Positions 1 through 9,420 of a stretch of 64,000 bases of DNA are shown one piece after another. The notes beneath the pieces were generated by a model. The model did no database searches. It was not told where the DNA came from and worked only from the letters and a program-made list of their open reading frames with translations. Origin of the DNA: Flavobacteriaceae bacterium (GTDB lineage: Bacteria; Bacteroidota; Bacteroidia; Flavobacteriales; Flavobacteriaceae); NCBI GenBank assembly GCA_021739635.1, contig JAIPBH010000013.1, positions 1-64,000 on the forward strand, written 5' to 3'. Positions within the stretch are counted from its first letter, which is position 1. Each line of letters starts with the position of its first letter. A program made the position numbers and the translations under genes.

Positions 1-12
1 TTTTAGCGGCTG

Positions 13-42
13 CAAACGTACAACCCTTTTTCTATTCCACAA
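13..42 (-). promoter_or_regulatory. Leftward flavobacterial promoter leaving the window
   Basis: Read on the minus strand there is a TTG (40-42), a 19-base spacer and TACGTTTG (13-20). This matches the Bacteroidota TTG-N17-23-TAnnTTTG promoter. Transcription would start around base 5 and run leftwards out of the window, so the gene served is not visible. Bases 43-282 hold nothing else I can support. Confidence 0.5.
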
Positions 43-282
43 TGACTTTTTTAATCTTTTTTTATCCCTTTTTTTTACCCCTCTTTTATCCGCTTGTTTT
101 CAATTAGTTACACCTTACTTTTTTTTTCAACTTTTTGATATAAATCTTAAATATGACTTTGAACTATAGAAAATTGTCCGCTAAAAAGTACATATTTGTC
201 ATATAATGAAATCAGTCTTAATCGGAAAAAATTGAATGGACTGAACGACAAACCTCCTTTAAGTTGGGAACAATAAAAAAAA

Positions 283-2253
283 TTACATGAAAAAATTCCA
301 AACGATGCCGAAACGAACTACGAAATCTCTGTATGGATAGTTTGGCGCTGAATAATAATTGTAACCTGTAAACGCTGAATTGAAATGTTCTGCCTTTAAA
401 AATATGCGGGTTTGACGAATTTTTGCATTGATAAAGAAATCTAATCTGGGAAAATTACCATATTCTTTTTCATTTTGAACATAAAATTCTGCCAACAAAG
501 GGTCGTAACTATTCATATAATAGGATGTGAAATAGTTTAATGTGACTCCTGTTTGTAAATACAAGGCCTTTTTAAACATGTTACTTGAAAAGTATAATGT
601 ATTGCGTGTTGTTAATTCTGGAATATTTATGGTGTTATTATTGTCTTGTGCGTTTTGATATAATATGGTATTGTTTAAAGCAAACTTACCAAAGGTTACT
701 TCTTTTTCTAATTTAATACGTAAATAGGTAATGGTTGAATTATTTTGAAAAGCTTTAAGTAAGCTTGTGGTCTCATCTTTTTTAAAATATGTATAATCGG
801 TGATTGTAGAATAATCAGCTGTGATATCAACTATTTTTTTTGATTTTAAATGAAATGATAGTTGCTCGGTTTCGGTATTATTAAAATTATTACGCCAATT
901 GTAATTTACATAATCACTTTGATATAATAAAGTATTATAATTGGGTGCTTTAGAGCTATGATTTATTGATGCTGTAGCTGACATATCATCATTTAATTTA
1001 AATGATGCGGTTCCTTTAATATAATTACCATCAAAATTACCTGTTATGTTAATCCCCATTTCTCCAACTAAATCGAAGCTTTTGTATTGTTTATGATATT
1101 TTCCGCCAACTGCAAAAACATCACCTTTAAATCTGTTTACAATAGTTTCTCCATTTAGTACAACTAGTTTATCATACCCATAATTATAATTATTATTGCT
1201 TACATTAAATTGCAAATCGCCCATCAAATCATTACTATAATTTAATTGAAATTGATTGTATAAATTTTCTAAGGATACTCTGTCTTTAAGTTTGGAACTT
1301 TTAAAAGCGTCTCCAAAAAAAGTATTTGAAGTTGTTTGATCATATTGATAATACTTGTCTTCAAACGACATGATATGCCTTATGTTAAGTTTATTACTTG
1401 AAGTTGAATCTTTTTTACGAACAATGTCATAAGTATGGTCTAAATGAAAGCGTTTGCCTTTCAATATACTTTCTGCATTTTCAAAATTCACTTCTAAAAT
1501 AGAGCGATCTAAAAATTCGGGATTACCAGTTTCAAAATAAGACACACTACTGTCTTGTAAGCCTCCATTTTCTTGATTTAACAAATCTTGAGTTACAATA
1601 TGAGTTCTTAAATGATACTTATTGTTTTTTGTTGCATAGTTGGTTGTAAACCTAAAATTTCCAGTACTTGTTAAAATATGCTGATACTTACCCAATGAGC
1701 GCAATCCTTTATAAGCTATTGAGAAATTAAATCTTGGCGTTGTATTTACAGTGAAAAAAGCATCTAATAATTGACCTTGTTCAAAGGCTGTTTTAAAAAA
1801 CATTTCAGTTAATGGCGTTGGAACTCTGTAGTAGTTTATATCTTCAACTTCCATGTAATTAAAATGCCTGGCTCTTGCTCCAAAACTTGGCATGAGCTTA
1901 GTGTTTTCAAAATCATAGCTTAAAGTGTTATATGTTTGCCCAAGATTTGAAAACGGAATTAACCCAAAGTCATCCTTTCTTAAATAATTAAATTTATAAT
2001 CTTTATAAATGGTTAAGGTTGTATCAACATGTGTTGTATCATTTTCTTGGCTAATAATTAAGTAATCTTCAATATTAGCCTTTATTTGCTTAGAATTTTT
2101 AAAATCTTTAACATTAGAATTTCTATTTAAAGAATCTTGTCCTTGAAATGAATCTATTTTGTCATTTTGCAAAACTCTTACATCTTTTTTATTTTGTGCA
2201 TAAACGCCAGTAAAACAACACAGTAAAAAAATTAATAAAACCCGTCTATTCAT
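283..2253 (-). CDS. Putative outer-membrane porin (Porin_10-like)
   Basis: A 656-residue secreted protein with a signal peptide ending near residue 19 (VYAQ). After a polar N-terminal linker the chain is dominated by alternating hydrophobic and polar strands rich in Y, N, F and T. It ends in an aromatic residue, as outer-membrane beta-barrels do. The segment after residue 125 (MEVEDINYYRVPTPLTEMF) resembles the flavobacterial 'putative porin' family. It probably forms a barrel in the outer membrane; the substrate is unknown. It is divergent from rnhB. The start is supported by a TACTTTTG box a few bases upstream of the ATG. Family assignment is from memory of the sequence pattern, without a search. 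Confidence 0.75.
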   Translation of the reverse strand: MNRRVLLIFLLCCFTGVYAQNKKDVRVLQNDKIDSFQGQDSLNRNSNVKDFKNSKQIKANIEDYLIISQENDTTHVDTTLTIYKDYKFNYLRKDDFGLIPFSNLGQTYNTLSYDFENTKLMPSFGARARHFNYMEVEDINYYRVPTPLTEMFFKTAFEQGQLLDAFFTVNTTPRFNFSIAYKGLRSLGKYQHILTSTGNFRFTTNYATKNNKYHLRTHIVTQDLLNQENGGLQDSSVSYFETGNPEFLDRSILEVNFENAESILKGKRFHLDHTYDIVRKKDSTSSNKLNIRHIMSFEDKYYQYDQTTSNTFFGDAFKSSKLKDRVSLENLYNQFQLNYSNDLMGDLQFNVSNNNYNYGYDKLVVLNGETIVNRFKGDVFAVGGKYHKQYKSFDLVGEMGINITGNFDGNYIKGTASFKLNDDMSATASINHSSKAPNYNTLLYQSDYVNYNWRNNFNNTETEQLSFHLKSKKIVDITADYSTITDYTYFKKDETTSLLKAFQNNSTITYLRIKLEKEVTFGKFALNNTILYQNAQDNNNTINIPELTTRNTLYFSSNMFKKALYLQTGVTLNYFTSYYMNSYDPLLAEFYVQNEKEYGNFPRLDFFINAKIRQTRIFLKAEHFNSAFTGYNYYSAPNYPYRDFVVRFGIVWNFFM

Positions 2254-2271
2254 AATTGTTTATTTCAAAAG

Positions 2272-2305
2272 CAAAAGTAATTATTTGAACGTAAAGCAGC
2301 GACAA
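2272..2305 (-). promoter_or_regulatory. Porin promoter
   Basis: On the minus strand: TTG at 2303-2305, a 23-base spacer and TACTTTTG at 2272-2279, fitting TTG-N17-23-TAnnTTTG. The box lies 18 bases before the porin ATG. Confidence 0.55.
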
Positions 2306-2317
2306 TTATTTTAAATT

Positions 2318-2348
2318 AAGAAAGCCAGCTAAAATTGCTGGCTTTCTT
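2318..2348. terminator. Orphan terminator-like hairpin
   Basis: A perfect 12-bp stem (AAGAAAGCCAGC at 2318-2329, its complement at 2337-2348) with a 7-base loop. It sits between two divergently transcribed genes, where no terminator is expected, and is not followed by a long T run on either strand. It may end an unannotated transcript or act in the porin leader. Confidence 0.5.
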
Positions 2349-2660
2349 TAAAAACAATCATCTTATTAAAAAATGATTAGTTATAATTTATTTGAATTAG
2401 TCGGGAGCAAAAATGAAAATATTTAATTGAATAAACAAAATAATATGCAAAAAAATGAATTTTTAGCAGATTAAAATTGAACTTTTATTGTTTATTCAAC
2501 ATATAATTAGAGTAAAATATAGATATATAATAATTTTTAGCGCTTAAAATTATTAATAATATAATTACCTATTTCAATTCAAAATTAATAAAGCTTAAAA
2601 ATTGATAATATCATAAAACTAAGGCAATAAAATTATAAATTTGACATTGCAAACGTTAAT

Positions 2661-3260
2661 ATGCTTAAATTAAATTTCTCAAACTTTAAGTTAGAATGCG
2701 GCACAGATGAAGCTGGCCGTGGTTGTTTAGCTGGTCCGGTTACTGCTGCAGCTGTTATTTTAAATGAAAATTTTACGAATGCACTTTTAAATGATTCTAA
2801 ACAATTAAGCGAAGTAAAAAGGTATTTATTAAGGCCAATTATTGAATTAGAATCTAAATCATTTGCGGTGGCTCATGTTTTTCAAGAAGAAATTGATAGC
2901 ATCAATATACTAAATGCCTCTATTTTGGCTATGCATAAATCTATTGACAAATTAAATCCTGTTCCCGAATTTATTATAGTTGATGGAAATAAATTTAAAC
3001 CTTTTAAAAATATTCCTTTTGAAACCATTATAAAAGGTGATGGTAAATATTTAAGTATCGCAGCCGCTTCTGTTTTAGCAAAAACATATAGAGATGACTA
3101 TATGAACAAAATTCATGAAGAATATCCAATGTATAATTGGAAACAAAACAAAGGCTATCCAACTCAAGAACATAGAGAAGCCATTAAAAAATTTGGCGTT
3201 ACAAAATATCACAGAAAAACATTCAGACTATTGCCAGAACAGTATAAATTAGAGTTATAA
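2661..3260 (+). CDS. rnhB: Ribonuclease HII
   Basis: Cytoplasmic endonuclease that nicks 5' of ribonucleotides embedded in DNA and removes RNA from RNA-DNA hybrids, using Mn2+ or Mg2+. At 199 residues it is the normal length. The catalytic carboxylates are visible: D16-E17 in [15 protein letters not shown]108 in IIVDGN and D145 in KTYRD. The DSKQLSE block near residue 45 and the [12 protein letters not shown] block are also typical of type 2 RNase H. A TAAATTTG box (2636-2643) lies 17 bases upstream of the ATG. The lipoprotein gene follows after 30 bases on the same strand. Confidence 0.95.
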   Translation: MLKLNFSNFKLECGTDEAGRGCLAGPVTAAAVILNENFTNALLNDSKQLSEVKRYLLRPIIELESKSFAVAHVFQEEIDSINILNASILAMHKSIDKLNPVPEFIIVDGNKFKPFKNIPFETIIKGDGKYLSIAAASVLAKTYRDDYMNKIHEEYPMYNWKQNKGYPTQEHREAIKKFGVTKYHRKTFRLLPEQYKLEL

Positions 3261-3290
3261 GTTTTTATATTTGTACAAATTAATTTATCC

Positions 3291-5726
3291 ATGAGATTCT
3301 TTAGGTTTTCCCTCTTATTTCTTTTTATTTTTAGTTGTTCAAACAAAAATACAGACCATTCTAGTTTGTTTCATTTCATTCCAGAAAACACATCTATAAT
3401 ATTAAAAACTTCAAATATTGAAAGCTTAAAAAATAGCATTGAAAATAATGATTTTATCCAAAGTATCTCAAAAACTAAAGCTTACAGAAATTTAAATCAA
3501 CAATTAAAAGGTTTATCTCTGTTAAAACCAAACAGTCAAATACTCATTTGTTTTTCTAAAGACGATTTAGATAGTATTCAATATTCGTTCATTACAAAAT
3601 ACTCTAAAGATTTGTTTCTTAGAGATTCTTTAAAAAATTATACAGAAGAAACTTTAAAATATGATGATAAATCCATTATTAAATCAACTTTAAATAAAAA
3701 CACATTTTACAGAGCAATCATTGATAGTACTTTTTTTTCGTCATCGTCAAAAAAACTTGTTGAATTAGCTTTTGATTATGGCAATACCAATACCGCTTTA
3801 GAAAAAATATATAAAACAACAAGTGATGATAAAACAGTTTCTTTTATATTAAAAAGTACTGAAAACACCTTTATAAAAACAATTTTTACTGAAAGTAAAT
3901 TACCTTTAAAAACCTTCACAAATTATCTGGCAATTGATGCTGATATAAGACAAGACCATATTATTTTTAATGGTATAACTCAGTCTAGCGACTCAACAAA
4001 AAGTTTTATAAATGTTTTTAAAAACACCATTCCTCAATACAATCAACTACAACATATAACTCCTGAAAACGTCGATGGTTTTTTAAGTTTTACGTTTAAT
4101 AACTTTAAAAATTTTCATTCAAATCTGGTTGCATTTACACAAATTGATACTTTAAAAAATGAAATACCTCTTTTTGAAAACATTACAGAAGCAGGCGTTA
4201 TTTATCAAGCTAACAAAAAGGCTATTATTTTAAATTCTCTAGATTCATTTTCAACAGAAGACGCTTTAATTGGCGAACAAAATGTTATTGAAACCTTTAG
4301 GCAAACAAATATTTTTAGTTTTAGCAAACCAAATCTATTTAAAAACACGTTTTATCCATTAATAACATTTGAAAATGCTACTAAATATTGTGTATTGGAT
4401 AGTTTTTTTGTGTTTGCCGATGATTTAGAAACATTACAGAATATCATTTCTAATTACCAAAACAAAACCACTTTAAGTGAACAAGCATATTTTAATGACA
4501 TTAAAAACCAACTAAGCGATGCTTCTTCTTTGTTATTAGTATTAACTCCAAATTTGCTGAACGATGTTGTAAGTAAAAATTTAGAAGAAAACGCCAACAT
4601 TTCATTAGAGAAATACAAAACATCTGCCATACAGTTTATTTACGACAATAATTTTGCTCATATTAATGGCATCATTAAAAAAACTAAAATTAAAGCGTCA
4701 TTAAATTCAATTTCAGAAGAATTAAATATCAAGCTAGATACAGATTTGTTAAACAACCCTCAATTTGTTACCAATCATTTAAATAAACAAAAAGAAATTG
4801 TTGTTCAGGACATTAAAAACAACTTATATTTAATGTCTAATTCAGGAAAAATTCTTTGGAAAAGACAATTAGAAGGACCTATTTTAGGAACTATTGAGCA
4901 AATTGATATTTTTAAAAATGGCAGACTTCAATTAGTATTTGCTACACCTCATAAATTATATCTTATTGACAGAAATGGCAAAGATGTAGCGCCTTTTCCT
5001 GGTAATTTCAATGATGCCATTACCCAACCCTTGTCTGTTTTTGATTATGATAAAGATAAAAACTATAGGTTTTTGGTTACCCAAGGAAAAAACGTATTGA
5101 TGTATGATAAAAACTTAAAAGAGGTTAAAGGTTTCAATTTTAAAACTGCAAACAATACCATACTTAGCCAACCTCAACATTTTAGAATTAGTGGTAAAGA
5201 TTATATTGTACTTAAAACTTTAGACAAGATATTTATACTTGACAGAACCGGTAATTCCAGAATTAATCCAAAAACCACAAGTTCTTTTTCAAGTGAAGGT
5301 ATTTATGTTTACAATGATAAGTTTACAACAACAAGCTCAGATGGAACCCTTATTTCTATAGACACAAAAGGGAATTATGTTTCACAAAACATAAATCTAT
5401 CATCACAACATCGCATAGACTGTTCAAGCAAAACACTTGTAACGTTTGGAGACAATAAACTAACCATAAAAGGAAACTTAGCAGAACTTGATTTTGGTAT
5501 ATATTCAGCACCAAAATTATTTTATTTACAAGACAAAATTTACGTAGCAGTAACCGATTTACAGACTCAAAAAGTATATTTATTTGATAGTAACACCAAA
5601 CTATTACCTAACTTTCCTGTGTATGGAAATTCAGCTATAAGCCTTGATAACATTGATTCTGATAGAGATTTGGAATTCATGGTTAAAGGAGAAAGTAATT
5701 CTATTATTCTATATCAAATAAATTAG
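3291..5726 (+). CDS. Large lipoprotein with C-terminal beta-propeller-like half
   Basis: An 811-residue protein with a lipoprotein signal (FIFSC, Cys16), so probably anchored in the outer or inner membrane. The N-terminal half is a low-complexity N/K/T/S-rich region recalling DUF3352-type proteins. The C-terminal half (from about residue 490) has repeated blade-like segments of the PQQ/WD propeller type, such as LYLMSNSGKILWKRQLEG and KLYLIDRNGKDVAPFPG. The function is unknown. A TATATTTG box at 3266-3273 may provide its own promoter after rnhB. In flavobacteria such genes often sit next to rnhB; that is recollection, not shown here. Confidence 0.6.
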   Translation: MRFFRFSLLFLFIFSCSNKNTDHSSLFHFIPENTSIILKTSNIESLKNSIENNDFIQSISKTKAYRNLNQQLKGLSLLKPNSQILICFSKDDLDSIQYSFITKYSKDLFLRDSLKNYTEETLKYDDKSIIKSTLNKNTFYRAIIDSTFFSSSSKKLVELAFDYGNTNTALEKIYKTTSDDKTVSFILKSTENTFIKTIFTESKLPLKTFTNYLAIDADIRQDHIIFNGITQSSDSTKSFINVFKNTIPQYNQLQHITPENVDGFLSFTFNNFKNFHSNLVAFTQIDTLKNEIPLFENITEAGVIYQANKKAIILNSLDSFSTEDALIGEQNVIETFRQTNIFSFSKPNLFKNTFYPLITFENATKYCVLDSFFVFADDLETLQNIISNYQNKTTLSEQAYFNDIKNQLSDASSLLLVLTPNLLNDVVSKNLEENANISLEKYKTSAIQFIYDNNFAHINGIIKKTKIKASLNSISEELNIKLDTDLLNNPQFVTNHLNKQKEIVVQDIKNNLYLMSNSGKILWKRQLEGPILGTIEQIDIFKNGRLQLVFATPHKLYLIDRNGKDVAPFPGNFNDAITQPLSVFDYDKDKNYRFLVTQGKNVLMYDKNLKEVKGFNFKTANNTILSQPQHFRISGKDYIVLKTLDKIFILDRTGNSRINPKTTSSFSSEGIYVYNDKFTTTSSDGTLISIDTKGNYVSQNINLSSQHRIDCSSKTLVTFGDNKLTIKGNLAELDFGIYSAPKLFYLQDKIYVAVTDLQTQKVYLFDSNTKLLPNFPVYGNSAISLDNIDSDRDLEFMVKGESNSIILYQIN

Positions 5727-5782
5727 CGTTTTTCTTTCATTTTTTCATAGTATTGCACACTCAATAAGTTAAGCAAAAGACT

Positions 5783-6832
5783 ATGATTTCAAGAAAAAAC
5801 GCCGCCATTTCAAAATTCATCATTCATAAAGTTGGTAATAAATTCAACGATACCAAAAATGCTTTTTCAGGAAAGCTTGTCGATTTTGATGAAGCAAGTT
5901 ACGATTTAATGCTTCCGTTTTTATTAAGACCGTTTGCTTCTGTAGTGCAGAGTTACCGCTTTAACCATCATTCTAACATTGCTCTTAATGAGATTAATAG
6001 TTATTCTAACCAGATTTTTAATGACGACGATGCATTTATAGACGTGTCAAAACATATAGTTACCCACTTATACGAACAATCCAACTCATCACAAATAAAA
6101 GCCGGCGATGTATTGGTGGTTATGTTTGAAGGTATTGAGTTTAATGAAATAACCACTAACGCCATTGGGGTTTTTAAAATTGAAAACAAAGTCAATTTCT
6201 TTCAAACCTACTTAGAAAATAAGAGTTATGATGTGCTGGTTCAAAAAGGAATAAGCTCTAAAAAAGTTGACAAAGGTTGCTTGATTTTAAATCAATCTGA
6301 TACCGAAGGCAATATTATTTTAAGCGTTGATAATAACAGTTACGACGCGCAATATTGGATTAATCATTTTCTAAATATTAAATACGCCGATGATGCCAAC
6401 AGTCACACGCAGCAATATATTTCACTTTGCAAAGAGTTTTCTACCGAAATTTTAAAAACCAGTTATGGCGCTCAAGAACAAAATACTTTTTTAGCGAAAA
6501 CCATCGATTTCTTTAAAGAGCATGAAATTGTGAATGTAGAACACTTTAAAGACGAAATTTTTGAAGATGACAAGCACAAAACCTTGTTTGACGATTATAA
6601 AAAAACCTTTGAAGACGAACAAAACCTTCTTATTAGAAACCAGTTTGATGTTGCCGAACGTGTGGTTACTAAAGAAAAGAAAAAAATAAAAACCGATATA
6701 AAGTTAGACACTAACATACAAATTAAATTATATATTGATGCTCCTGAAGCTGCCAGCGAATACCTAGAACGTGGCTATGATGAGGACAAAAAAATGCATT
6801 ATTACAAAGTGTTTTTTAATGTGGAAAACTAA
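5783..6832 (+). CDS. Nucleoid-associated protein (NdpA/YejK family)
   Basis: A 349-residue cytoplasmic protein without signal peptide or membrane segments. The N-terminus (ISRKNAAISKFIIHKVGNKF), the LMLPFLLRPF block and the GDVLVVMFEGI block match the 37-kDa nucleoid-associated protein family (PF04245). Members bind DNA and associate with the nucleoid; the precise role is not established. The length is normal for the family. It follows the lipoprotein gene by 56 bases on the same strand and precedes a decayed kinase gene. Confidence 0.8.
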   Translation: MISRKNAAISKFIIHKVGNKFNDTKNAFSGKLVDFDEASYDLMLPFLLRPFASVVQSYRFNHHSNIALNEINSYSNQIFNDDDAFIDVSKHIVTHLYEQSNSSQIKAGDVLVVMFEGIEFNEITTNAIGVFKIENKVNFFQTYLENKSYDVLVQKGISSKKVDKGCLILNQSDTEGNIILSVDNNSYDAQYWINHFLNIKYADDANSHTQQYISLCKEFSTEILKTSYGAQEQNTFLAKTIDFFKEHEIVNVEHFKDEIFEDDKHKTLFDDYKKTFEDEQNLLIRNQFDVAERVVTKEKKKIKTDIKLDTNIQIKLYIDAPEAASEYLERGYDEDKKMHYYKVFFNVEN

Positions 6833-6914
6833 CTCGATTCGGTTTAATATTACAAAAGCCATTTTAAATTTTTGTTATTACTATAACCTATAAATTTTAT
6901 TCTTAACTTTGAGT

Positions 6915-7692
6915 ATGGGAGAGCATAAATCATTTAATTACGACCACGTACTATCAAAACTTCATACAGAATTGGTTCATTTACAAGAGGGATGAAAACA
7001 CAAAAATTAAAAGTTGTCATCCTTTTTGAAGGCAGAGAAGCATCTGGTAAAGGTGGAGCTGTAAAACGACTTACAGAACCCTTAAATCCAAGTGTTTGTA
7101 AAGTTGTGGCGCTTGGTGTTCCTACCGAAAAGGAAAAAACACAATGGTACTTTCAACGATATGTTCAATATTTACCAGCAGCGGGAGAAATGGTGCTTTT
7201 TGACCGAAGCTGGTACAATCGGGCTGGTGTTGAAAAGGTTATGGGTTTTGTACCGAAGAGGAATACCGTGAGTTTTTACGTTCATGCCCAGAATTTGAAC
7301 GCATGCTAGTAAGAAGTGGTATCATTCTTTTAAAATACTGGTTCTCTGTAAGTGATGAAGAACAGGAAAGACGCTTTAAAAACCGTATTAAAAATCCTGT
7401 AAAACGATGGAAATTCAGCCCTATGGATTTAGAATCCAGATTGCGCTGGTTAGAATATTCAAAAGCCAAAGACACCATGTTTGCACATACAGACACCAAA
7501 CAAGTGCCTTGGTATGTTGTTGATGCAGACGACTAAAAGAAAGCAAGACTCAACTGCATAAGTCATATTTTAAGTCAGATACCTTATAAACCCATGGATT
7601 TAACTCCTGTTGAATTACCAGATTTACCAGAATATTCAGGGTATGTTCGGCCACCAATGAATTACCAAACATTTGTACCAGAAAAGTATTGA
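6915..7692 (+). pseudogene. Polyphosphate kinase 2 (PPK2) pseudogene, three lesions
   Basis: Read across three frames, this encodes nearly a whole PPK2, an enzyme that uses polyphosphate to phosphorylate nucleotides. The Walker A region ([11 protein letters not shown]), the lid motif [27 protein letters not shown] and the end SHILSQIPY are all intact in sequence. Lesion 1 near 6989-6992 lacks one base, expected LQEW-MKTQ, giving TGA at 6993-6995. Lesion 2 in the T run 7246-7249 also lacks one T (expected GFCTEEEY). Lesion 3 is an in-frame TAA at 7534-7536 where an AAA lysine codon is expected (DADDKKKARLNC). The start is ATG 6915 and the natural stop is TGA 7690-7692. Three lesions make sequencing error unlikely and decay likely. 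Confidence 0.85.
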
Positions 7693-7787
7693 TTTAACAA
7701 CATTTCATTTTTTTCAACCTTAAAAATTAATCCCCAAACATAAACTTCTATTAAAATTTAGAAAAACTATTTTCAAATTAAATTATT

Positions 7788-7805
7788 AATCGTAATATTG
7801 CAATA
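7788..7805 (+). promoter_or_regulatory. ArsR operator 1 (degenerate)
   Basis: AATCG-N8-CAATA, an imperfect version of the TATCG-N8-CGATA palindrome seen at the other ars promoters. The N8 is TAATATTG, close to a TAnnTTTG box. The site ends 13 bases before the arsR ATG, so a bound repressor would block polymerase. Confidence 0.55.
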
Positions 7806-7818
7806 TAATATTAAAGAC

Positions 7819-8151
7819 ATGGGGTTAACTAAAACCGAAATTTTTACAGACGAACAAAACACCATTTCACAAATTGCTAAGGCTATTGGTCATCCTGCAC
7901 GTGTTGCTATTTTACAACACCTTTTCAAAATAAGTAGTTGTATTTGTGGCGATTTAGTGGATGAAATTGGTTTGGCACAACCCACCATTTCCCAGCATTT
8001 AAAAGAATTAAAGAATATTGGTATTATTAAAGGCAATATTGAAGGTACCAGTGTTTGTTACTGCATTAATGAAGAAAAGTGGGCGGACATTGAAAAAATC
8101 TTTATGTCATTTTTACACCAAAAACCAAAAGACACTATTACTTGTTGTTAA
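7819..8151 (+). CDS. ArsR-family metalloregulator 1
   Basis: A 110-residue winged-helix repressor, presumed to leave DNA when it binds arsenite or antimonite. Helix-turn-helix core: GHPARVAILQHL, then AQPTISQHLKELKNIGI near residues 53-70. Candidate metal ligands are C41 and C43 (CIC), C80 and C82, and a C-terminal CC pair (109-110). I take ATG 7819 as the start, because the upstream TTG at 7798 lies inside the operator and promoter box. The gene opens the arsenic island, just after the PPK2 remnant. The metal could be another soft metal, but the neighbours argue for arsenic. Confidence 0.85.
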   Translation: MGLTKTEIFTDEQNTISQIAKAIGHPARVAILQHLFKISSCICGDLVDEIGLAQPTISQHLKELKNIGIIKGNIEGTSVCYCINEEKWADIEKIFMSFLHQKPKDTITCC

Positions 8152-8168
8152 AAAAATTAAAATTTATC

Positions 8169-8186
8169 TATCGCAATATTACAATT
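8169..8186 (+). promoter_or_regulatory. ArsR operator 2 (degenerate right half)
   Basis: TATCG-N8-CAATT with N8 CAATATTA. The left half-site is perfect and the right is diverged. It lies between arsR1 and the DUF6428 gene and suggests a second ArsR-controlled promoter inside the island. Confidence 0.5.
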
Positions 8187-8212
8187 ATATACCAAAATAC
8201 TATGGAACACCT

Positions 8213-8296
8213 ATGAGTAACGCATTCAAATACATACAAATGTCTATTCAAAGTGTTGCATCTGACAATTTAAAAACAATAAATATTCAAAAATGA
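8213..8296 (+). CDS. 27-residue leader-like ORF coupled to DUF6428
   Basis: A small ORF (MSNAFKYIQMSIQ..., 27 residues) between operator 2 and the DUF6428 gene. Its stop overlaps the next start as ATGA (8293-8296), the classic arrangement for translational coupling. It has no cysteines, no membrane segment and no family I recognise. It could be a chance ORF. Confidence 0.3.
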   Translation: MSNAFKYIQMSIQSVASDNLKTINIQK

Positions 8297-8760
8297 AACT
8301 ATCAGACATAAAAAATCATTTAAAATCATTAGAAACTATCACGTTTCTATTGCCAAACGGCCAATTAGTGCCAAGTCATTTTCACGTTACTGAAGTGGGT
8401 AAAATCACAAAACATTTTATTGATTGCGGAAGCACCATAAGAAATGAGGAAGTAGTAAACTTTCAACTTTGGAATGCCAATGATTATGACCACAGATTGC
8501 ACCCAGATAAGCTATTGAATATCATTGAACTTTCTGAAAAGGTTTTAGGAATTTTAGATTTGGAAATTGAAGTTGAATATCAAGACACCACTATTGGTAA
8601 GTTCGGACTTGATTTTGATGGCACTCACTTTTTACTTACCACCAAACAAACCGATTGCTTAGCTAAAAATTCTTGTGGTATTCCATCTGAAAAACCAAAA
8701 GTAAAACTATCAGATTTACAAAAGGAACCATGTTGTTCTCCAAGTGGAAACTGTTGCTAA
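8293..8760 (+). CDS. DUF6428 family protein with cysteine-rich tail
   Basis: A 155-residue cytoplasmic protein of the kind found next to arsR in Bacteroidota ars clusters (DUF6428); no biochemical role is known to me. The N-terminus is LSDIKNHLKSLETITFLLPNG. The C-terminal tail ends CCSPSGNCC, two vicinal cysteine pairs that could bind trivalent arsenic or deliver it. A similar tail closes the small thioredoxin of this island. The gene overlaps the preceding leader ORF by four bases and precedes the arsenate reductase by 25 bases, so it is probably in one transcript with the reductase and the ACR3 pump. Confidence 0.75.
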   Translation: MKLSDIKNHLKSLETITFLLPNGQLVPSHFHVTEVGKITKHFIDCGSTIRNEEVVNFQLWNANDYDHRLHPDKLLNIIELSEKVLGILDLEIEVEYQDTTIGKFGLDFDGTHFLLTTKQTDCLAKNSCGIPSEKPKVKLSDLQKEPCCSPSGNCC

Positions 8761-8785
8761 AAAAACAAAATTAACTTCAATAAAA

Positions 8786-9418
8786 ATGACAACCAACCCA
8801 TCAACACTATTTTCAGAAATTGAAAGTATTATTAAACAATTAAATCCAGAAACGATTTCAGATGAACGCAAAGCTGTTTTACAACCGCTCGTAGATTTTA
8901 TTCAGTCCAAAGTAAAAAATAACCTTGAAATAAGAATCAACTTTATCTGTACTCATAACTCACGAAGAAGCCATTTATCACAAGTTTGGGCACAAACCAT
9001 GGCATACTATTTTAATGTTAAACAGGTGTTTTGCTATTCAGGTGGCACAGAAGCTACAGCGCTATTTCCGATGGTTACTGAAACCTTGCAACATTCTGGT
9101 TTTGATATTAAAATCATTTCAGAAGGCAACAACCCTATTTACAGTATCAAATATGCTAATAATGAGCATTCAATCATAGGCTTTTCAAAAAAATTAGATG
9201 ATGATTTTAACCCAAAATCTGAATTTGTAGCCATTATGACTTGCGATTCTGCAAACGAAGCGTGTCCATTTGTTCCTGGTGCTGAAAGGCGTATTCCCAT
9301 CACTTTTGAAGACCCAAAAGCTTTTGATAACACACCACAACAGGCAGAAAAATATCACGAAAAAAGCTTGCAAATTGCAACCGAATTATTATATGTTTTC
9401 TCACAAATCAACTCATAA
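8786..9418 (+). CDS. Thioredoxin-coupled-type arsenate reductase, LMW-PTP fold
   Basis: Predicted to reduce arsenate to arsenite for export. 210 residues from ATG 8786; an upstream in-frame start at 8744 overlaps the DUF6428 gene and is less likely. The phosphatase-type P-loop CTHNSRR gives nucleophile C55 and R61. Further on, [10 protein letters not shown] places C153 and C160 seven residues apart, as Cys82 and Cys89 are in the Staphylococcus aureus arsenate reductase. FEDP near 174-177 also matches that family. It has an extra N-terminal segment of about 48 residues. Some databases call such proteins protein-tyrosine-phosphatases; the three cysteines and the context favour arsenate reduction. 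The ACR3 gene begins two bases after its stop. Confidence 0.8.
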   Translation: MTTNPSTLFSEIESIIKQLNPETISDERKAVLQPLVDFIQSKVKNNLEIRINFICTHNSRRSHLSQVWAQTMAYYFNVKQVFCYSGGTEATALFPMVTETLQHSGFDIKIISEGNNPIYSIKYANNEHSIIGFSKKLDDDFNPKSEFVAIMTCDSANEACPFVPGAERRIPITFEDPKAFDNTPQQAEKYHEKSLQIATELLYVFSQINS

Positions 9419-9420
9419 AA

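Larger units (their letters stand above)
2254..2660. other. Intergenic region between divergent porin and rnhB
   Basis: This 407-base gap holds the porin promoter, an isolated terminator-like hairpin and a TAAATTTG box (2636-2643) just upstream of rnhB. I see no convincing ORF. The stretch between the hairpin and rnhB is very AT-rich and could carry an unannotated small RNA. Confidence 0.5.

Noticed and set aside
1-282. Coding sequence or tRNA at the left edge
   Set aside because: No ORF of convincing composition and no cloverleaf were found; only a leftward promoter is supported.
6992-7536. Two separate short genes in the PPK2 region
   Set aside because: Together with the upstream frame they reassemble one PPK2 sequence with three lesions.
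7798-7818. Seven-codon extension of ArsR1 from a TTG
   Set aside because: The TTG lies inside the operator and promoter box, and ATG 7819 gives the normal family length.
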